This document shows positions 10,249 to 21,236 of a DNA stretch of 64,000 bases, one piece after another. The DNA comes from Malachius bipustulatus (taxonomy: Eukaryota; Arthropoda; Insecta; Coleoptera; Melyridae): the NCBI GenBank assembly GCA_910589415.1, contig OU342638.1:15912014-15976013 (forward strand), given 5' to 3'. A program made the translations under genes and the position numbers. The notes beneath the pieces were generated by a model. The model did no database searches. It had not been told where the DNA came from and saw nothing but the letters and a program-made list of their open reading frames with translations. How positions within the stretch are numbered: the first letter of the stretch is position 1; every line of letters starts with the position of its first letter.

Positions 10249-10962
10249 TTTGTAGAAAAGATTTTTGAAATCGAGATTTTACAACCAAACACACGTGCTC
10301 GTAAATAACCAAACAAACGTGCACCTGTACGCGCTAATGAAATAACAGTGTAAACTTTGACCTAATCTAAAAGCACACAGTACAGTATTCGAATACCCCC
10401 GCCTACTCTCAGAAGCCGGCCGTGTCCTTGGAGTGAACCAATGCTGTAAGCTTTACTGGTGGGGAGCTGTGGTGGGGACCGACAAATATGTGTGTAACGT
10501 ATTAACTCGGGTGAGCGAGAATAAGACATGCAGACTAACGGATAAACTCGGTTTAGATTGACACGGAACACAAAAACTTTAGCCGGCCGAGTTAACTCGG
10601 GTAAGCGGAAATAATTCAACCTACTGAGACCGAGTTAACTCGGTTGAGTGCGTTAAGAGGTTAATGCATATTAAGCAAAATAAACAATAAATATAATTAA
10701 AACAAGTCCACGTGCACCTCGCCAGGTACAAAATAAATTAATTTGATGTCAATTTGACGGTTATGACATGATGAACCGACATTTAAGTGACAGTGTTTAC
10801 AATAAAGATACTTACACACTTGAAACTGTCGATTAAACTGAGTTTAGCTAAACTTCGTTTGAAGTAGGCATGAACAACCGAAACTAACTTAAACGCAGTT
10901 TAAATTTTAAACTCCGTTTAACTAAACTCAAGTTTAAACTGCTATTGAAAAAACCGCCCTTA

Positions 10963-11362
10963 GTAATTATTGTCATTTTGACATTAAGTATAATAATACA
11001 TAACTTTCGTGTCCGTGTTGACTGTTGGATATAAATTTGATGATATCCGAGTGTTAATAGTAGCTGTACCCAAGCAGCCATATAGGGGGAAAAGGTACTC
11101 ATTTTATTCTTGCTAATTTACTTTTTTCCCCCATAAAAAGTGGTTCATATAAAGAGGCATTCTTATACCGCCAAAAGGGATAAAATGTATTTTTTTCCCG
11201 TCACAGAAAAAGAATCAATTGAAAAATGGCAGAGATAAGACTGTGACACACTCATCGGACGGACGTGATGAATTTGCAAAGGTTCCATTAATTTTCCATT
11301 AAAAAGGTATACATATAAATAAAAAAATAATATTTTTGTTTACCTGATCACAATCCTAGTCC
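10963..11362. other. gene-free AT-rich spacer
   Basis: About 400 bp between Harbinger H1 and the next mariner-like copy. No coding frame with recognisable content is present. Pyrimidine/purine tracts occur near 11085-11150. It may include the 3' terminal region of the mariner-like copy, but no inverted end was found. Confidence 0.5.
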
Positions 11363-12500
11363 CTAATCCGATATACTTTCGAAGTCATCCTCAGCATCGC
11401 TATCAGAAGTTTCACTATCAGAACCAGTAGTAATCACCAACTCTTCTGTTATCACATCAACTCGAATCTCGTGTTCCAAGTAATTGTCTTCTACTTTAAT
11501 TAAATGTTGGCAACACTTCGTCCAGTCTTCAACAGTAACTGATGAAAATTCTTCTTCTGTCAGAATTTTCACAGCGTCTAATTTGAATAGAACATTTTTC
11601 TTTGCTACCGCGTTTTTAATTTGAGCCCATATCATTTCAATTGGATTTAAATCCGGATGGTAGGGTGGGAGCCGTAAAGGAACTGCTGTTAGTTCCAGCA
11701 GATGGTCGAATTTGTACATAATGTGTTGTTTTTTATTATTTTTAACGATTTCATATAACTGGGGCTTACGCAAATTCGGCGCAAAAGGTATATTTTTTTT
11801 TACTTATCAACCAGTCTACCATATCCGATTTTCTTGAGTTGCAGTTTGGTGCTTTTTGTAGCTGTATATTATGATATGGTGCATTGTCAGTTACAACAAT
11901 ACAATTGGGGAGAAGATTGGGAATTAGCTTTTCTGTAAGCCACTTCTCATAATTATCCGAGTTCGTGTCATCGTGGTAGTCTTAGGATTTAATCCCGGAT
12001 TTAAAAATTAAGAGACAATTAGGTATGAAACCCATTTCACCTCCGGCATGAACAATAACCAATCGATTTCCTTTTGATATGGTTGACAGTAAACCTTTGC
12101 TGGTATTGTCTGTCCAACTTTTCGAGCTAGTATGGCCAGCATGAATATATGTTTCGTTTAAATAGACAATCTGTCTACCTAGGCTTCTGTAATATTTTAT
12201 TTTATCTAGGTAATTCAGCCGTAGTGCACGAATATCATTTTTTTCTATAAGTAAACGCCGGCTGTTCTTTGTTTTCCTCCATGTATCCAAGTTCTCGGAC
12301 AATTGTTTTTGTTGTTTTTTGTACGAGTCCTTTTACGGTTTTTAGGAGAACTGAAGTTTACTTCACCATTGTCATTATTTGAACTCCGTAAATCGACACT
12401 TACACTCACAATTCTCTTTATAGTTGATAGAGATACTCCGGTAGCAGCTACAACACGGTTTTTTAATTCAGTTTTATTTTCATTTGGAAAAATTGTCTAA
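11363..12500 (-). pseudogene. wide-spaced IS630-Tc1-mariner transposase, copy 2
   Basis: Minus-strand pieces in order: N-terminal helix-turn-helix (NKTELKNRVVAATGVSLSTI, about 12480-12420), a basic SPKNRKRTRTK stretch, then after an internal deletion TWRKTKNSRRLLIEKNDI, VYLNETYIHAGH, RLVIVHAGGEMGF, DYHDDTNSDNYEKWL, VVTDNAPYHN and LRLPPYHPDLNPIEMIWAQI. The first catalytic Asp is Asn (LNE for DE); the second Asp and the Glu remain. Further damage: an in-frame stop before DYHDD near 11982 and an extra base in an A run near 11808. An acidic SDSETSDSDAEDD tail ends at 11363. Inactive. Confidence 0.8.
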
Positions 12501-12519
12501 AAATAATTATATACAATAT

Positions 12520-13356
12520 GTTAGCACTGCACGGGAATACAGGCACAGGGTGGGAAGTGAGGAACTCACGTATTTGTGTATACAATGTATTAATATAGAA
12601 AGACGTAGATTATAATCAAACTAAAATAATGATGAGGTAAGTCTCAGAATACGGGAGCGTATCCAGGCTCGACTTTGTCGTAGGTAGGAGCAACCGTCAC
12701 CGCATACGAGTCAGTAAGCAATGCCTTCCGAGGCGTAGTCTCTGTAACCGGCAGCAGTTGGGTCGTTCGATCCCGCGACATCACCGAGCGTGATCAACAT
12801 TTGGGGGAATACCAGAATACGAGCGCCGCTCTCACGGCGCTCTCAGGAACCAGCCGATGAATGGTAGCCATGAGGACGAGGATGATTGAACACAATAGTC
12901 TTCGACTGGGAATCAAATTCCTTCCTTTTATTTTTTCCCTCCATTGTTTTCCTTTCACAAAAAACTTTAAAATAATTCACAAAAAATGCTCTCACAATAA
13001 ATCACCGTTCAGATTCAAGGCATGTAAATGCGTAAATGCTAGCTAACTGCAAGATTTATAAGCGTGAACTGGTGAAAGGTGTGCCGCTGCTGTCTTTCCG
13101 GCCGGCGGTAAGTGCAGTCAGCTTGCATTTCCGAGATAGTGACGTAGCACACTTCCAAGAATTTTAGCTTATGAAATATCGGTCAAGCTGTACCTTGCTT
13201 TGTTTACCCTTTGTATGGTACTGTCATTAATTTTATTTTAATTATTAATTCCTCTGTTCTTTTATTTCTTTGTTTAAGAAGCATATAATGTTATCTGGCA
13301 CTTTTAAAATTAAAATTCCAGAATACATTTATTTATACATTATTAATGTACATTTA
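12520..13356. other. unassigned 0.8-kb spacer with a possible tRNA-derived SINE
   Basis: No supported gene. Around 12670-12800 the sequence is more GC-rich. GGGTCGTTCGATCCCGCGA (about 12763-12781) resembles a pol III B-box, with GAGTCAGTAAGCAATGCC about 60 bp upstream as a weak A-box. This would fit a tRNA-derived SINE, but no clear tail or target duplication is visible. Confidence 0.25.
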
Positions 13357-13990
13357 TTAATACATTGAATACATATATTTCATCTGTGGAGACATGAAAG
13401 TTTGAAAGTTGATCTTATTTTTTGCAGCAGCATATTTGTTTGTATATTCCACAAGTTTGGCAACAATTTCAGGTGTTAGCATTAGGTTGAAAAATTGCAA
13501 CGGATGAGATTCGCTGCTCAATGTAAGTGGTGGAGGAAATTTCCGAAAATTTTGCGCAGATGCTTTATCAAGGCCACCCTTTTTCCAATTTATTTTCACA
13601 GGTTTTTCTCCTGTCGGCATTTTTTTATATTTTTTCAAAAACCTGGACAAATATTTGTTTTTGTCCTCATTCTCATTTCCATCTCCGTCTGCCTCCTTGT
13701 TGTATGTTTCATCTACTTCCACTTCCTGTAGCGCATTTTCGATATCATCATAAATGGTGTCTCAGGATACTCATCGGGTATTAGATTGTTCGTTACCTTC
13801 ATAATGAAACTCAGCTTCTGCAGATAATATACTATAATCCAATCGATTTGGATTATCAGACTCCTCATCACCAGAATCAGCAGGAGTGTTGAACCCATCA
13901 TCATCTGGAGGTGTCATTACAATTCCATCAGGGACATTTTCACCTGTCTGAATATCTTCCTTTTCCTCCAAGATCTCAGCAGCAGTTAAA
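13357..13990 (-). pseudogene. piggyBac F, N-terminal half (displaced)
   Basis: Acidic leader (LTAAEILEEKEDIQTG, PPDDDGFNTPADSGDEESDN) at about 13990-13800, then after a frame break a lysine-rich segment and SHPLQFFNLMLTPEIVAKLV / EYTNKYAAAKN, ending soon after FQTFMSP. This is the N-terminal third of a piggyBac transposase. It lies downstream, in transcription sense, of the C-terminal half of a similar protein (14000-14850), the reverse of gene order. No start or promoter can be assigned. Confidence 0.65.
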
Positions 13991-13999
13991 CAGCAGTTA

Positions 14000-14850
14000 A
14001 ATAACGCGGTTTAGTTTTCTAAAAATTGATTTCGCCTTATAGTACTGTTTTTCTTGTTAGCACAGAAGATAACGAAGCTGTTGATTGCAGCAACATTTAG
14101 AACACCGTAGAAAACTACCATAGGTCATCTCCTGGTAGCCCTTGCCACATTGTAGGAAGCACATATCTGATCGACTACATCAACCCCGCCTTTGGTTGAA
14201 TTATATGACATGATTATCTCTGGTTTGCCAGTTTGACAATCTACTGAATGGTCGTGATGCATTGTGGATACCAACAGTACATTTTTGTTTTTCTTTGGAA
14301 TATAGGAGACCAAACTCCATTTTCCTCTAAAGCCAGACATACTTGAAAAAACTGGTCTCAACTTTCCTTGCACAAATTCTACTGGAAGCTCCCGCTTATT
14401 CTTTTTTATTGTACCCACTACTGTTAGCTTATGTTCTCTTAGGAGATTATCCACAAGTTCAATGCTCGTGAACCAATTATCGATTGTGACATTTCTTTTA
14501 GATCCATATATTGGCTCACAGAGCCGTAATACGACTGCTTTGCCACTATTATCGACACAGAAGGGGCCTTCTGGCTGTTTTTCTACATACACTTCCATTT
14601 TTTGTTGTATAAAACATTTTTGCATCGCAAAGTGCAAATATCTTGCCACAGCGTCCCCTAAAGGCCTCTAACTTTTCGTCTACTGTAACGTACAGTGACA
14701 AAGAGTAATTTGTTTGGCAATTTTGATTGAATACCTCAAACAACTCTCTTATAGGAGCTAGTTTGTCTATCTGGACTCTTCTGGGGCGAGTGCTTTTGTC
14801 ATCAAATCGCAAATGTCTCAGCATAAATCGAAATCTTTGTATGGTCTGCT
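14000..14850 (-). pseudogene. piggyBac F, catalytic half (frameshifted)
   Basis: Begins RFRFMLRHLRFDDKSTRPR near 14845, then LAPIRELFEVFNQNCQ, YVTVDEKLEAFRGRC (first Asp), a deletion plus frameshift near 14650, MEVYVEKQPEGPFCVDNS, NVTIDNWFTSIELVDNL (second Asp), GTIKKNKRELP, TKGGVDVVDQ (third Asp), and a final NVAAINSFVIF. The three Asp segments are present, but the reading is broken and the C-terminal Cys-rich domain is missing. The 3' break at about 14000 joins directly to the N-terminal half. Confidence 0.75.
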
Positions 14851-14859
14851 TTAGGATTA

Positions 14860-16200
14860 TATTATATTAAATTATTATATTAACAACAGCTACTAAAAAA
14901 TAAAAAGCTGCACTAATAATGAATTTAAATTTAATAAAAATTCCTTTTTGTATTAAGAAATTAAATATCCCATGCAAAATAGTGGAATTTAAAAGATTAA
15001 GTCGGAAAAAATCAGTTTCGTATTTTTCTTCTTTAGAATATTCTGGTGTAAATTTGTCATAAATGAAACGCTGCAAGTGGTAGCAATAAATTACATTTAC
15101 TCTAGTAAATATAAAAAGATGTACATATTCATATTTAAATGAAAAAAATACAACAATGAAATGTACGTACTGTTTTATATTTATGTTGGTTTTATTTATT
15201 TCTACTCCTTTGAGCTTAATTTATTACTTCTTTCTCAATAAAACTCGTCATTTTATATTCATGTTTTATTAAGCCTTCATCAATCTGCTGGTTCATGAAA
15301 GGGAGTGCTCGATTGAATTAGTTCAACCAACTGAATTACGGTTGTTGCCAACCTTACAAACATTCCCCTAACCTATATTACTATACTACGGTACGTATGA
15401 ATAAGGTGTGACGCATCGACAACCGATGGAGCGTTGCGGGAAACGAAACGAGCGGGTATGAATTCCATAGGCGTAGAATATTTTTAAAGGAATTATATGA
15501 TTTTCTGTAATTTATAAAATTTATTTAATCTTCATAGGAAAATAATGATAAATATTCCTTTTATAATTCAGTTTTAATAAATAGAAGTATTTTTCAAGAT
15601 AGGAAACTCCTAAATAATAATGGCTTTCATCAATTGACCACAGTTAATCCCTTAACAACAGAGTTTACTGTAAATAGGTACCTACCTACAGACGTATCTG
15701 AATATTTTTAAAGCTGAATAGGGCCCACTTTCATTACAAAGCATTATTCACTTCATCATAATAATTATCATAACAATAACAAAGCATCATAACAATTATT
15801 ATCATAACAAAGCATCATAGCAGTTATTTACGAAAACGCGAGAGAGGTTGCAAATTTCGAAAAAAGTGGGGAACGCTTGTTTATAGAATTTGTTTTCGGT
15901 GGAGGTACATATTTAACAATTAATTACTAGCTAAAAATTGTACTTGAAACGACAAAAATTCAAAAATAACTTACCTACAAAAAAATCAGGATTATACCCG
16001 TGTCCAGTGTGAAGAATTATAGAATCCAGAAATAAATCATATGAGTTGGCTTTTTGTCTTGGATGGCATTTTGAAGATTCCGCATTTACATTTTTTCAAC
16101 TCTTGACAGAAAATATTCAAAACACAATATTTAATACACACACTAATCTTAGTCGTGCACAGTTTTATAAGTCAAATTATGAGAAATCACCTTAATTTTC
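14860..16200. other. 1.3-kb gene-free AT-rich region
   Basis: Only chance open frames are seen. Around 15770-15825 there is a short imperfect repeat of AACAAAGCATCATA separated by AACAATTATTATCAT. Nothing else is supported; terminal sequence of the next mariner-like element may lie near 16190-16225. Confidence 0.4.
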
Positions 16201-16225
16201 GGAGGAACAATTATTATCAAACAGG

Positions 16226-17603
16226 TTATTCAGAGTCAGAATCTTCAAAATCTGAATTCGAGCTGCCGCTGTTATTTTCCTTGTCGCTGTCGTTGCCTGT
16301 CTGAATTATAAGGGGCTCAACAAGAACTTCCGCGCGAACATCAAGCTCCCACATCCTATCTTCAACTTTTTTAACGTGGCCAATGCATTTCTGCCAATCA
16401 TTGGCTGTAACGTTTTGGATGGCCTCATCAAATAAATGTTTAACCTGGCCAAGTTTGAAGGAAGTGTTCTTTCTCGCCACTTCTCCCTTAACCTGCGCCC
16501 ATATCAACTCAACAGGGTTGAACTCGCAATGATAAGGTGGCAAACGTAGAACTTCTATATTGTTTTGCCTGGCTAACTCATCAACGACGTACCTAACATG
16601 GTCGCTTTTATTCTGACGTGCAATATTTAGTAGTTCTATTTTCAGCATTTCGTCATGGTGTTCTGTATGCTTTTTCTGTAGCCAATCTATTATCTGCCCC
16701 TTACGCCATGCCGAAGTAGGTTGCTGTTCCAATCGACGACTGTGATAAGGGGCGTTATCCATAACAATAACAGAACCAGGTTCCAAAAGTGGCAAAACTG
16801 AGGCGAACCATTTTTCAAAAGTGTCTGAATTCATTTCTTCGTGATAGTTGCCTGTCTTTTTACTCTCAAATGAGAGTAACCCGCCTTCTAAGAAACCACA
16901 GTCGCTTCCTATATGGGTGATTATCAGGCGACGTCCTTTACCTGAAGGTGCCTTTAAGCCGGTAGAAAACCCATCTAGAAAAGCCTGTCGACTACTGGTT
17001 ATTGACAAATCTTGCCAGACTTTCTTCACCGTATGGCCTTCATTTAGCCATATCTCATCCATCCAGTAAATTCGCTTACCCTCTCTTCGGAATTGTCGCA
17101 CTTTTTCTAAATACTTTCTGCGCCAGATTACAATTTCGGATTTTTCAATGAGCATGCTTCTCCGATTTCTTTTCAGGTAACGAAAATTCATATCTCGTAA
17201 TGTCCGCAGCAAAACTTGCCGCGAAATCTTCGGCAGAGTATCATCAGCCATGATAGCCGCTGAAATTTTTTTTAAATTCGGTATTTCATTGCGGAAAAAA
17301 AAGAATGTACGATTCGGCGTATAGAGTATCGTGTATCGTCGTCTACGATGATCTTTTTATTTTACGTCCCCTAACTTCTTCCTTGGGAGCAGCTACGCAT
17401 ACGGGTCCAGAATCTCTTTTTTTCAAACACCTGTAAATACTTGACTCGTTGACTTTGGTTAAAAAACTGCAAGTTGTCACTGCGTCCAGTTTCGAAATAT
17501 TAGGGTCGCGTTTTCGATGTCCCTCATAAACGTTGCAGATCATTGTTTTTTCTTCATCAGTAAGATGCTTTCTTCTTCGGTTCTTGCTTGCAGCGTCCGC
17601 CAT
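16226..17603 (-). pseudogene. wide-spaced IS630-Tc1-mariner transposase, copy 3 (one frameshift)
   Basis: The least damaged of three related copies. An N-terminal frame (17603-17343; MADAASKNRRRKHLTDEEKT, helix-turn-helix LDAVTTCSFLTKVNESSIYR) is followed, after a one-base deletion in an A run near 17355, by a frame that continues to 16226. All three catalytic acids are present: IYWMDEIWLNEGH, VIVMDNAPYHS and FNPVELIWAQVKG. The second Asp and the Glu are separated by 82 residues, far more than the 34-41 of ordinary Tc1/mariner. This matches what is known of the DD82E (Sailor) group. The acidic tail GNDSDKENNSG resembles copy 2. Terminal repeats were not located. Confidence 0.85.
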
Positions 17604-18341
17604 ATTTCTTCGCTTGTGTCTGGATAATAGAAAAAAAGTGAAATAAAATCAAAATATAAGAAAAACTACTTCCGTTACACATTCCAATAACAAGTATATT
17701 TAGTTACGGGTTATCCTGATATTTGGACCTAAAGAGTTGATCCGGAATTAAATTCGAGATCCCGATCTATTAAGCTGGGCTTATACAGCTTTTTTTAACA
17801 GTAAATTTAGGATTAAGCTGCTAAGATTCAGTTCAAATATAGCATGTAGCACTAAGATGACCTTGAAAGTTCCCAACTTAGCCGTATTTAGCTTTAATTT
17901 TAGCTGTAACGTCGATGCTCATACGTCATAATTATTATATTTGTCATTATGAGAGACAATTATTATGATGTGTAAATAATTAAATTAAAGTAATAATAAC
18001 TAAATTATTCAAAATAAATGTTCAAAAGAATCAAACATAATACCTACCTACCAAAATTTATTATATTAATAATTATTATTTTTTATAAATGATACGGAAA
18101 AATGTCAACTTGTCAGTTAAGAACATGCTGTATAAACCTTAATACGTATGTATTTGTATAAACACCTAATTAATACTAATGTAAAAACTAAATTGCTTTT
18201 AAAATTGGGGCTAAAACTACTGCAAAATTCAACTTGTATAAATACAGTATAAACTTGTACAGTAAAAACCATAGTATAAAAACATGTTAAACTCCATAGA
18301 CTGCTCAGACACATTGAAATAATTCATTAAACAATAACATA
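17604..18341. other. gene-free spacer
   Basis: AT-rich sequence between the mariner-like gene and P-type element P1, which is flanked by ACACCTAC. No recognisable coding or RNA feature. Part of it is probably the 5' terminal region of the mariner-like copy. Confidence 0.4.
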
Positions 18342-18718
18342 ACACCTACCCAAGGTTAGTAAAGGGAATAGGTTGCCTCGTAACTTTCGACCAATGAGAG
18401 GACAGCGCGCGAATACGTCACAGGTAGGCCACATTTGAATCTATTGATGGAGTAATGGAGTAATCAACTGAACATCGCAGACAAATACCACTTTTAAGTT
18501 AGTCTATTCAATTTTTTGTTTTAAACTTATAGTATGGACACATAAATCACACACTAAACCTAATTAAAAGTTTGAATATATTAAAATGCACCAAATATAA
18601 CAGCCAGTATATCAGCTTTAGGATATTTAATTATTTTCAAATTAATGGACTAATTTAACTGAATTGTCATGGAATAGAATTATTAGATCAATTATCTTGA
18701 AATAAAGAGAAAATTGTC

Positions 18719-18997
18719 TTAAGGATACTCATAAATAGGAAAGACTCTAGCTCTTTTATTCTCATGAGGAGACCAAATAATAGAGCCATAATATATTAAT
18801 AAAGGTCTTATAATAAGGGATTTATACAAATGAATTATAGAATAGATAGATCCTAGGTCCTTAATATTGTCAACATTGTCAAGAAACAACCCATTAATAC
18901 TATATCGAAAAGAAAGCCTGTTAGTTTTGCTGCGAGCAAACAAAATAAACTTACACTTATTACAATTTAGTTTGACGATAATGACGATAAACATCAA
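18719..18997 (-). pseudogene. LINE reverse-transcriptase fragment inside P1
   Basis: Minus-strand translation VKLNCNKCKFILFARSKTNR, DNIKDLGSIYS, LYKSLIIRPLLIYYGSIIWS is the conserved end of a Jockey/CR1-type RT (N-x-x-KC, KDLG, LVRP-x-LEY-x-S-x-x-W). A gap between KDLG and LYKSL shows internal deletion. It lies next to a 43-bp direct repeat that may reflect its insertion. Confidence 0.6.
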
Positions 18998-19117
18998 TAT
19001 TACAATAATTATTAATTAAGTAAATTAACTTTTTAGCATCAATAATAAGCATAATAATAAGCATAAGATAAGCATCAATATTACAATAATTATTAATTAA
19101 GTAAATTAACTTTTTGG
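18992..19117. repeat. direct duplication within P1
   Basis: CATCAATATTACAATAATTA... (about 43 bp) occurs at about 18992-19035 and again at about 19074-19117, separated by a short AGCATAATAATAAGCATAAG run. Either a local tandem duplication or a long target duplication. Confidence 0.6.
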
Positions 19118-19166
19118 CTTTAATTAACCAAAGTTCATTATTTGTTTAATTAACAATTTTCTTCAT

Positions 19167-20590
19167 TTATTTAATTTTTTTTCGCAAATTTTCAGAAGAG
19201 GCTTCTCTTTTTTCTGCTTGCTTTTCCGCTCGTTTTATATCAAGAAACTTTATCCTTACAAATATTCTTTGCCTGCAAAATGAAGCCACAAGTTCCTTTG
19301 GTATATCATCGTCAACTTTGCCAACTACATAATTAATATTCTGTAGTTCTTTTAACTATTTTATTTTTTGAATTAAAATTATCATTATGTAATTTATGAA
19401 AATGCTGATCCATTCTGGTAACTTGTTGTAACCATTTTTCTGACGGTTGTATCAAACCACCAAACGATAAACTTTGGATCCATGACGGCAAACTGCTATA
19501 ATTATGTAGGTTCAAGGCTTCTGTTTTATATGTATATTCTCCCAAATCTGGGTGTTTTTCTCGATGTTTTTTAGCAAAATACCCAGCAATATAGACTTGG
19601 CCATCTTTTTCGGACTCTTCCCTAGAGCTATCCCCGGAGTTGATACTGCTAGATGATCTGGTACTTCCACAGTCCATTTTGTCATCGACCTGGTCTGTGA
19701 ACTGATTTTCAGAATCTTTATCAGTAATTTTTAATTTTCCAAGCTTTGCTTGTTGTAAAGCAGCAGCTAGTATATATTCGTCGTTTTGTACATCTGGAGA
19801 GCTCCCCACATTTGAACTTGCTGTCACCAGGCCAGGGTTTCTTCCTAATAGAATCATTCTTATTCTATAGATAGCATTCAGTGGCGATGGATGGTCATGA
19901 AGTCCTCCGCGAGTTCTAACCTGAAAATAAATCACAAAATGGCTTTCTTGAGTCCCAGCTAATTTGACTGTGAGACTTACTTGACTGAAAAAGTTCTCCA
20001 GACAATCTTGATTAATTCTATGGGTTAGAATATAATCAACACCGTACTCTTGCTTCATATTTACATACAAGCTTTGCAAAGCTCTTGTCGACATAATTAT
20101 TCCACGCTGAAACATTTGCATGCTCTTTTTACCCGTGCAAGTCATTCCACTAATAGTAGAAATCATCTCATTTAAAACTTCATCTTGTAATGGTAAATTA
20201 GTACCATATGGTCTCTTTGTTGGAATTGCGACCGTTGGTGAATAAGAATTCATTATATCAAACCAATTGTTGACTAGTTGAAAAAAATCACCAGTTGCTA
20301 AACTTGCCTTTTTATCTTCCCCAGGAAGATAATGCTTTAATGCTGTAGCATTTGTGTTAGAAAATAATTGTGCTGCCAATTTTACATTTTGCCGTTGAGC
20401 ACGTTCACAATTCAAATGTAGTGGGGTTAACTTGAAGCAAGCATTAATTTCTGATCGTGTGATTCCTAGCAAACTTTTCACTGGATTTTTATTAATAATA
20501 GTATTATCTTTCAACACAAAACCAGTATCAAGAAACCAGTTTCTTAGCAGCTTTAGGACATGAGGAACATCAGAAAATTTAAAATGTCAG
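19167..20590 (-). pseudogene. P1 transposase, C-terminal half
   Basis: Reads FKFSDVPHVLKLLRNWFLDT near 20585, then KSLLGITRSEINACFKLTP, LTHRINQDCLENFFSQV, RGGLHDHPSPLNAIYRIRMI, VYIAGYFAKKHREKHP and a WIQSLSFGGLIQPS segment. These are the GTP-binding insertion and late RNase-H region of P/THAP9 transposases. Near 19345 a one-base frameshift moves the reading to LKELQNINYVVGKVDDDIPK and FCRQRIFVRIKFLD, ending about 19167. The middle of the protein, including the first catalytic region, is absent, so this copy is non-autonomous. Confidence 0.85.
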
Positions 20591-20598
20591 TTTAACTA

Positions 20599-20886
20599 CT
20601 AATTAAAACTCAAAAAATCCGCACCTGTTTTTTTAAGACGCTTTGGTATTGTCTTTAGTAATCTAGCTTGCAACTTGTCTTCAAAATCCTCTGGTTTGAA
20701 ATGTTTACTGCAAATCCTCCTATTTGCAACATGCCATACATCTTTGCGATAACATTTTTTTACCCATTCTTTTTGAATTTTGATCTCTTTTGGAAAAGAA
20801 AAGAAGGAAAGTTTCTCTTCATTTTCCATTGCCTTTTTTGAATTATTTTTGCATATTGCAGCACTACAAACAATTCCTCCAGGCAT
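20599..20886 (-). CDS. THAP-type zinc-finger protein (P1 N-terminus)
   Basis: A 95-aa frame starting MPGGIVCSAAICKNNSKK with the THAP pattern C-x4-C (CSAAIC), W in EIKIQKEWVKKCYRKDVWHV, and C-x2-H in RICSKHFKPEDFE, followed by a basic LLKTIPKRLKK end close to the AVPTIF-like box. THAP domains give P transposases their site-specific DNA binding. It is open and lies just upstream of the C-terminal half. A protein with only this domain could compete for element ends, but expression is unknown. Confidence 0.85.
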   Translation of the reverse strand: MPGGIVCSAAICKNNSKKAMENEEKLSFFSFPKEIKIQKEWVKKCYRKDVWHVANRRICSKHFKPEDFEDKLQARLLKTIPKRLKKTGADFLSFN

Positions 20887-21236
20887 CTAAAAATAATTAT
20901 TAATATCAAGTTACTTTTATTTAATATTACTGTAAGTTGTATTATAAGGTTTGAATTATGATATTAATTGATATTAAATTATTTTGAATCAAAACTTCCT
21001 AATATTTACGTTTAAGTACTTGTATCCCTTGGCTTCTGACCCCCTCAGTTGCTTCTTATAATACCTGTGGTACTTACACTGATTACTTCGTTTTGTTGGC
21101 TTTTTTAATCACTATTTTATTGTTTATCGTTTATAGTTTAAATTTAACACTACAACACAGTGTAAAACACCACTAAAACACAGTTTCTACAGTGGCAAGT
21201 TATAGTTAACTCAAACAAAACTTGGAACGCAATTAA

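Larger units (their letters stand above)
7513..10660 (-). mobile_element. piggyBac element C (complete ends)
   Basis: TTAA flanks at 7509-7512 and 10661-10664. Ends CCCCTTAGTGCACTAG and, read inward, CCTCTTAACGCACTCA. Palindromes CCCGAGTTAACTCGGG (7683-7698) and CCGAGTTAACTCGG (10587-10600 and 10630-10643) lie near the ends. It is a sister of element D. It carries one private insertion, a nested foldback in the TA-repeat just after the transposase stop (7840-8578). Confidence 0.93.
6912..10959 (-). mobile_element. PIF-Harbinger element H1 (deletion derivative, split by piggyBac C)
   Basis: Left end GGGCCGTTTTTTCAATCCTA; right end, read inward, GGGCGGTTTTTTCAATAGCA. The flanking 3-bp duplication is TTA (6909-6911 and 10960-10962), as for PIF/Harbinger. 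Both ends are followed by many GTTTAAAC/TAGTTTAA subterminal repeats. Without the nested piggyBac it is only about 0.9 kb: one Myb/SANT exon remains and the transposase gene is absent. The ends closely resemble those of H2 (31478-37942). Confidence 0.9.

Noticed and set aside
18117..18314. Short minus-strand frame rich in Phe/Val/Tyr
   Set aside because: AT-rich composition, no motif, no neighbouring coding evidence.
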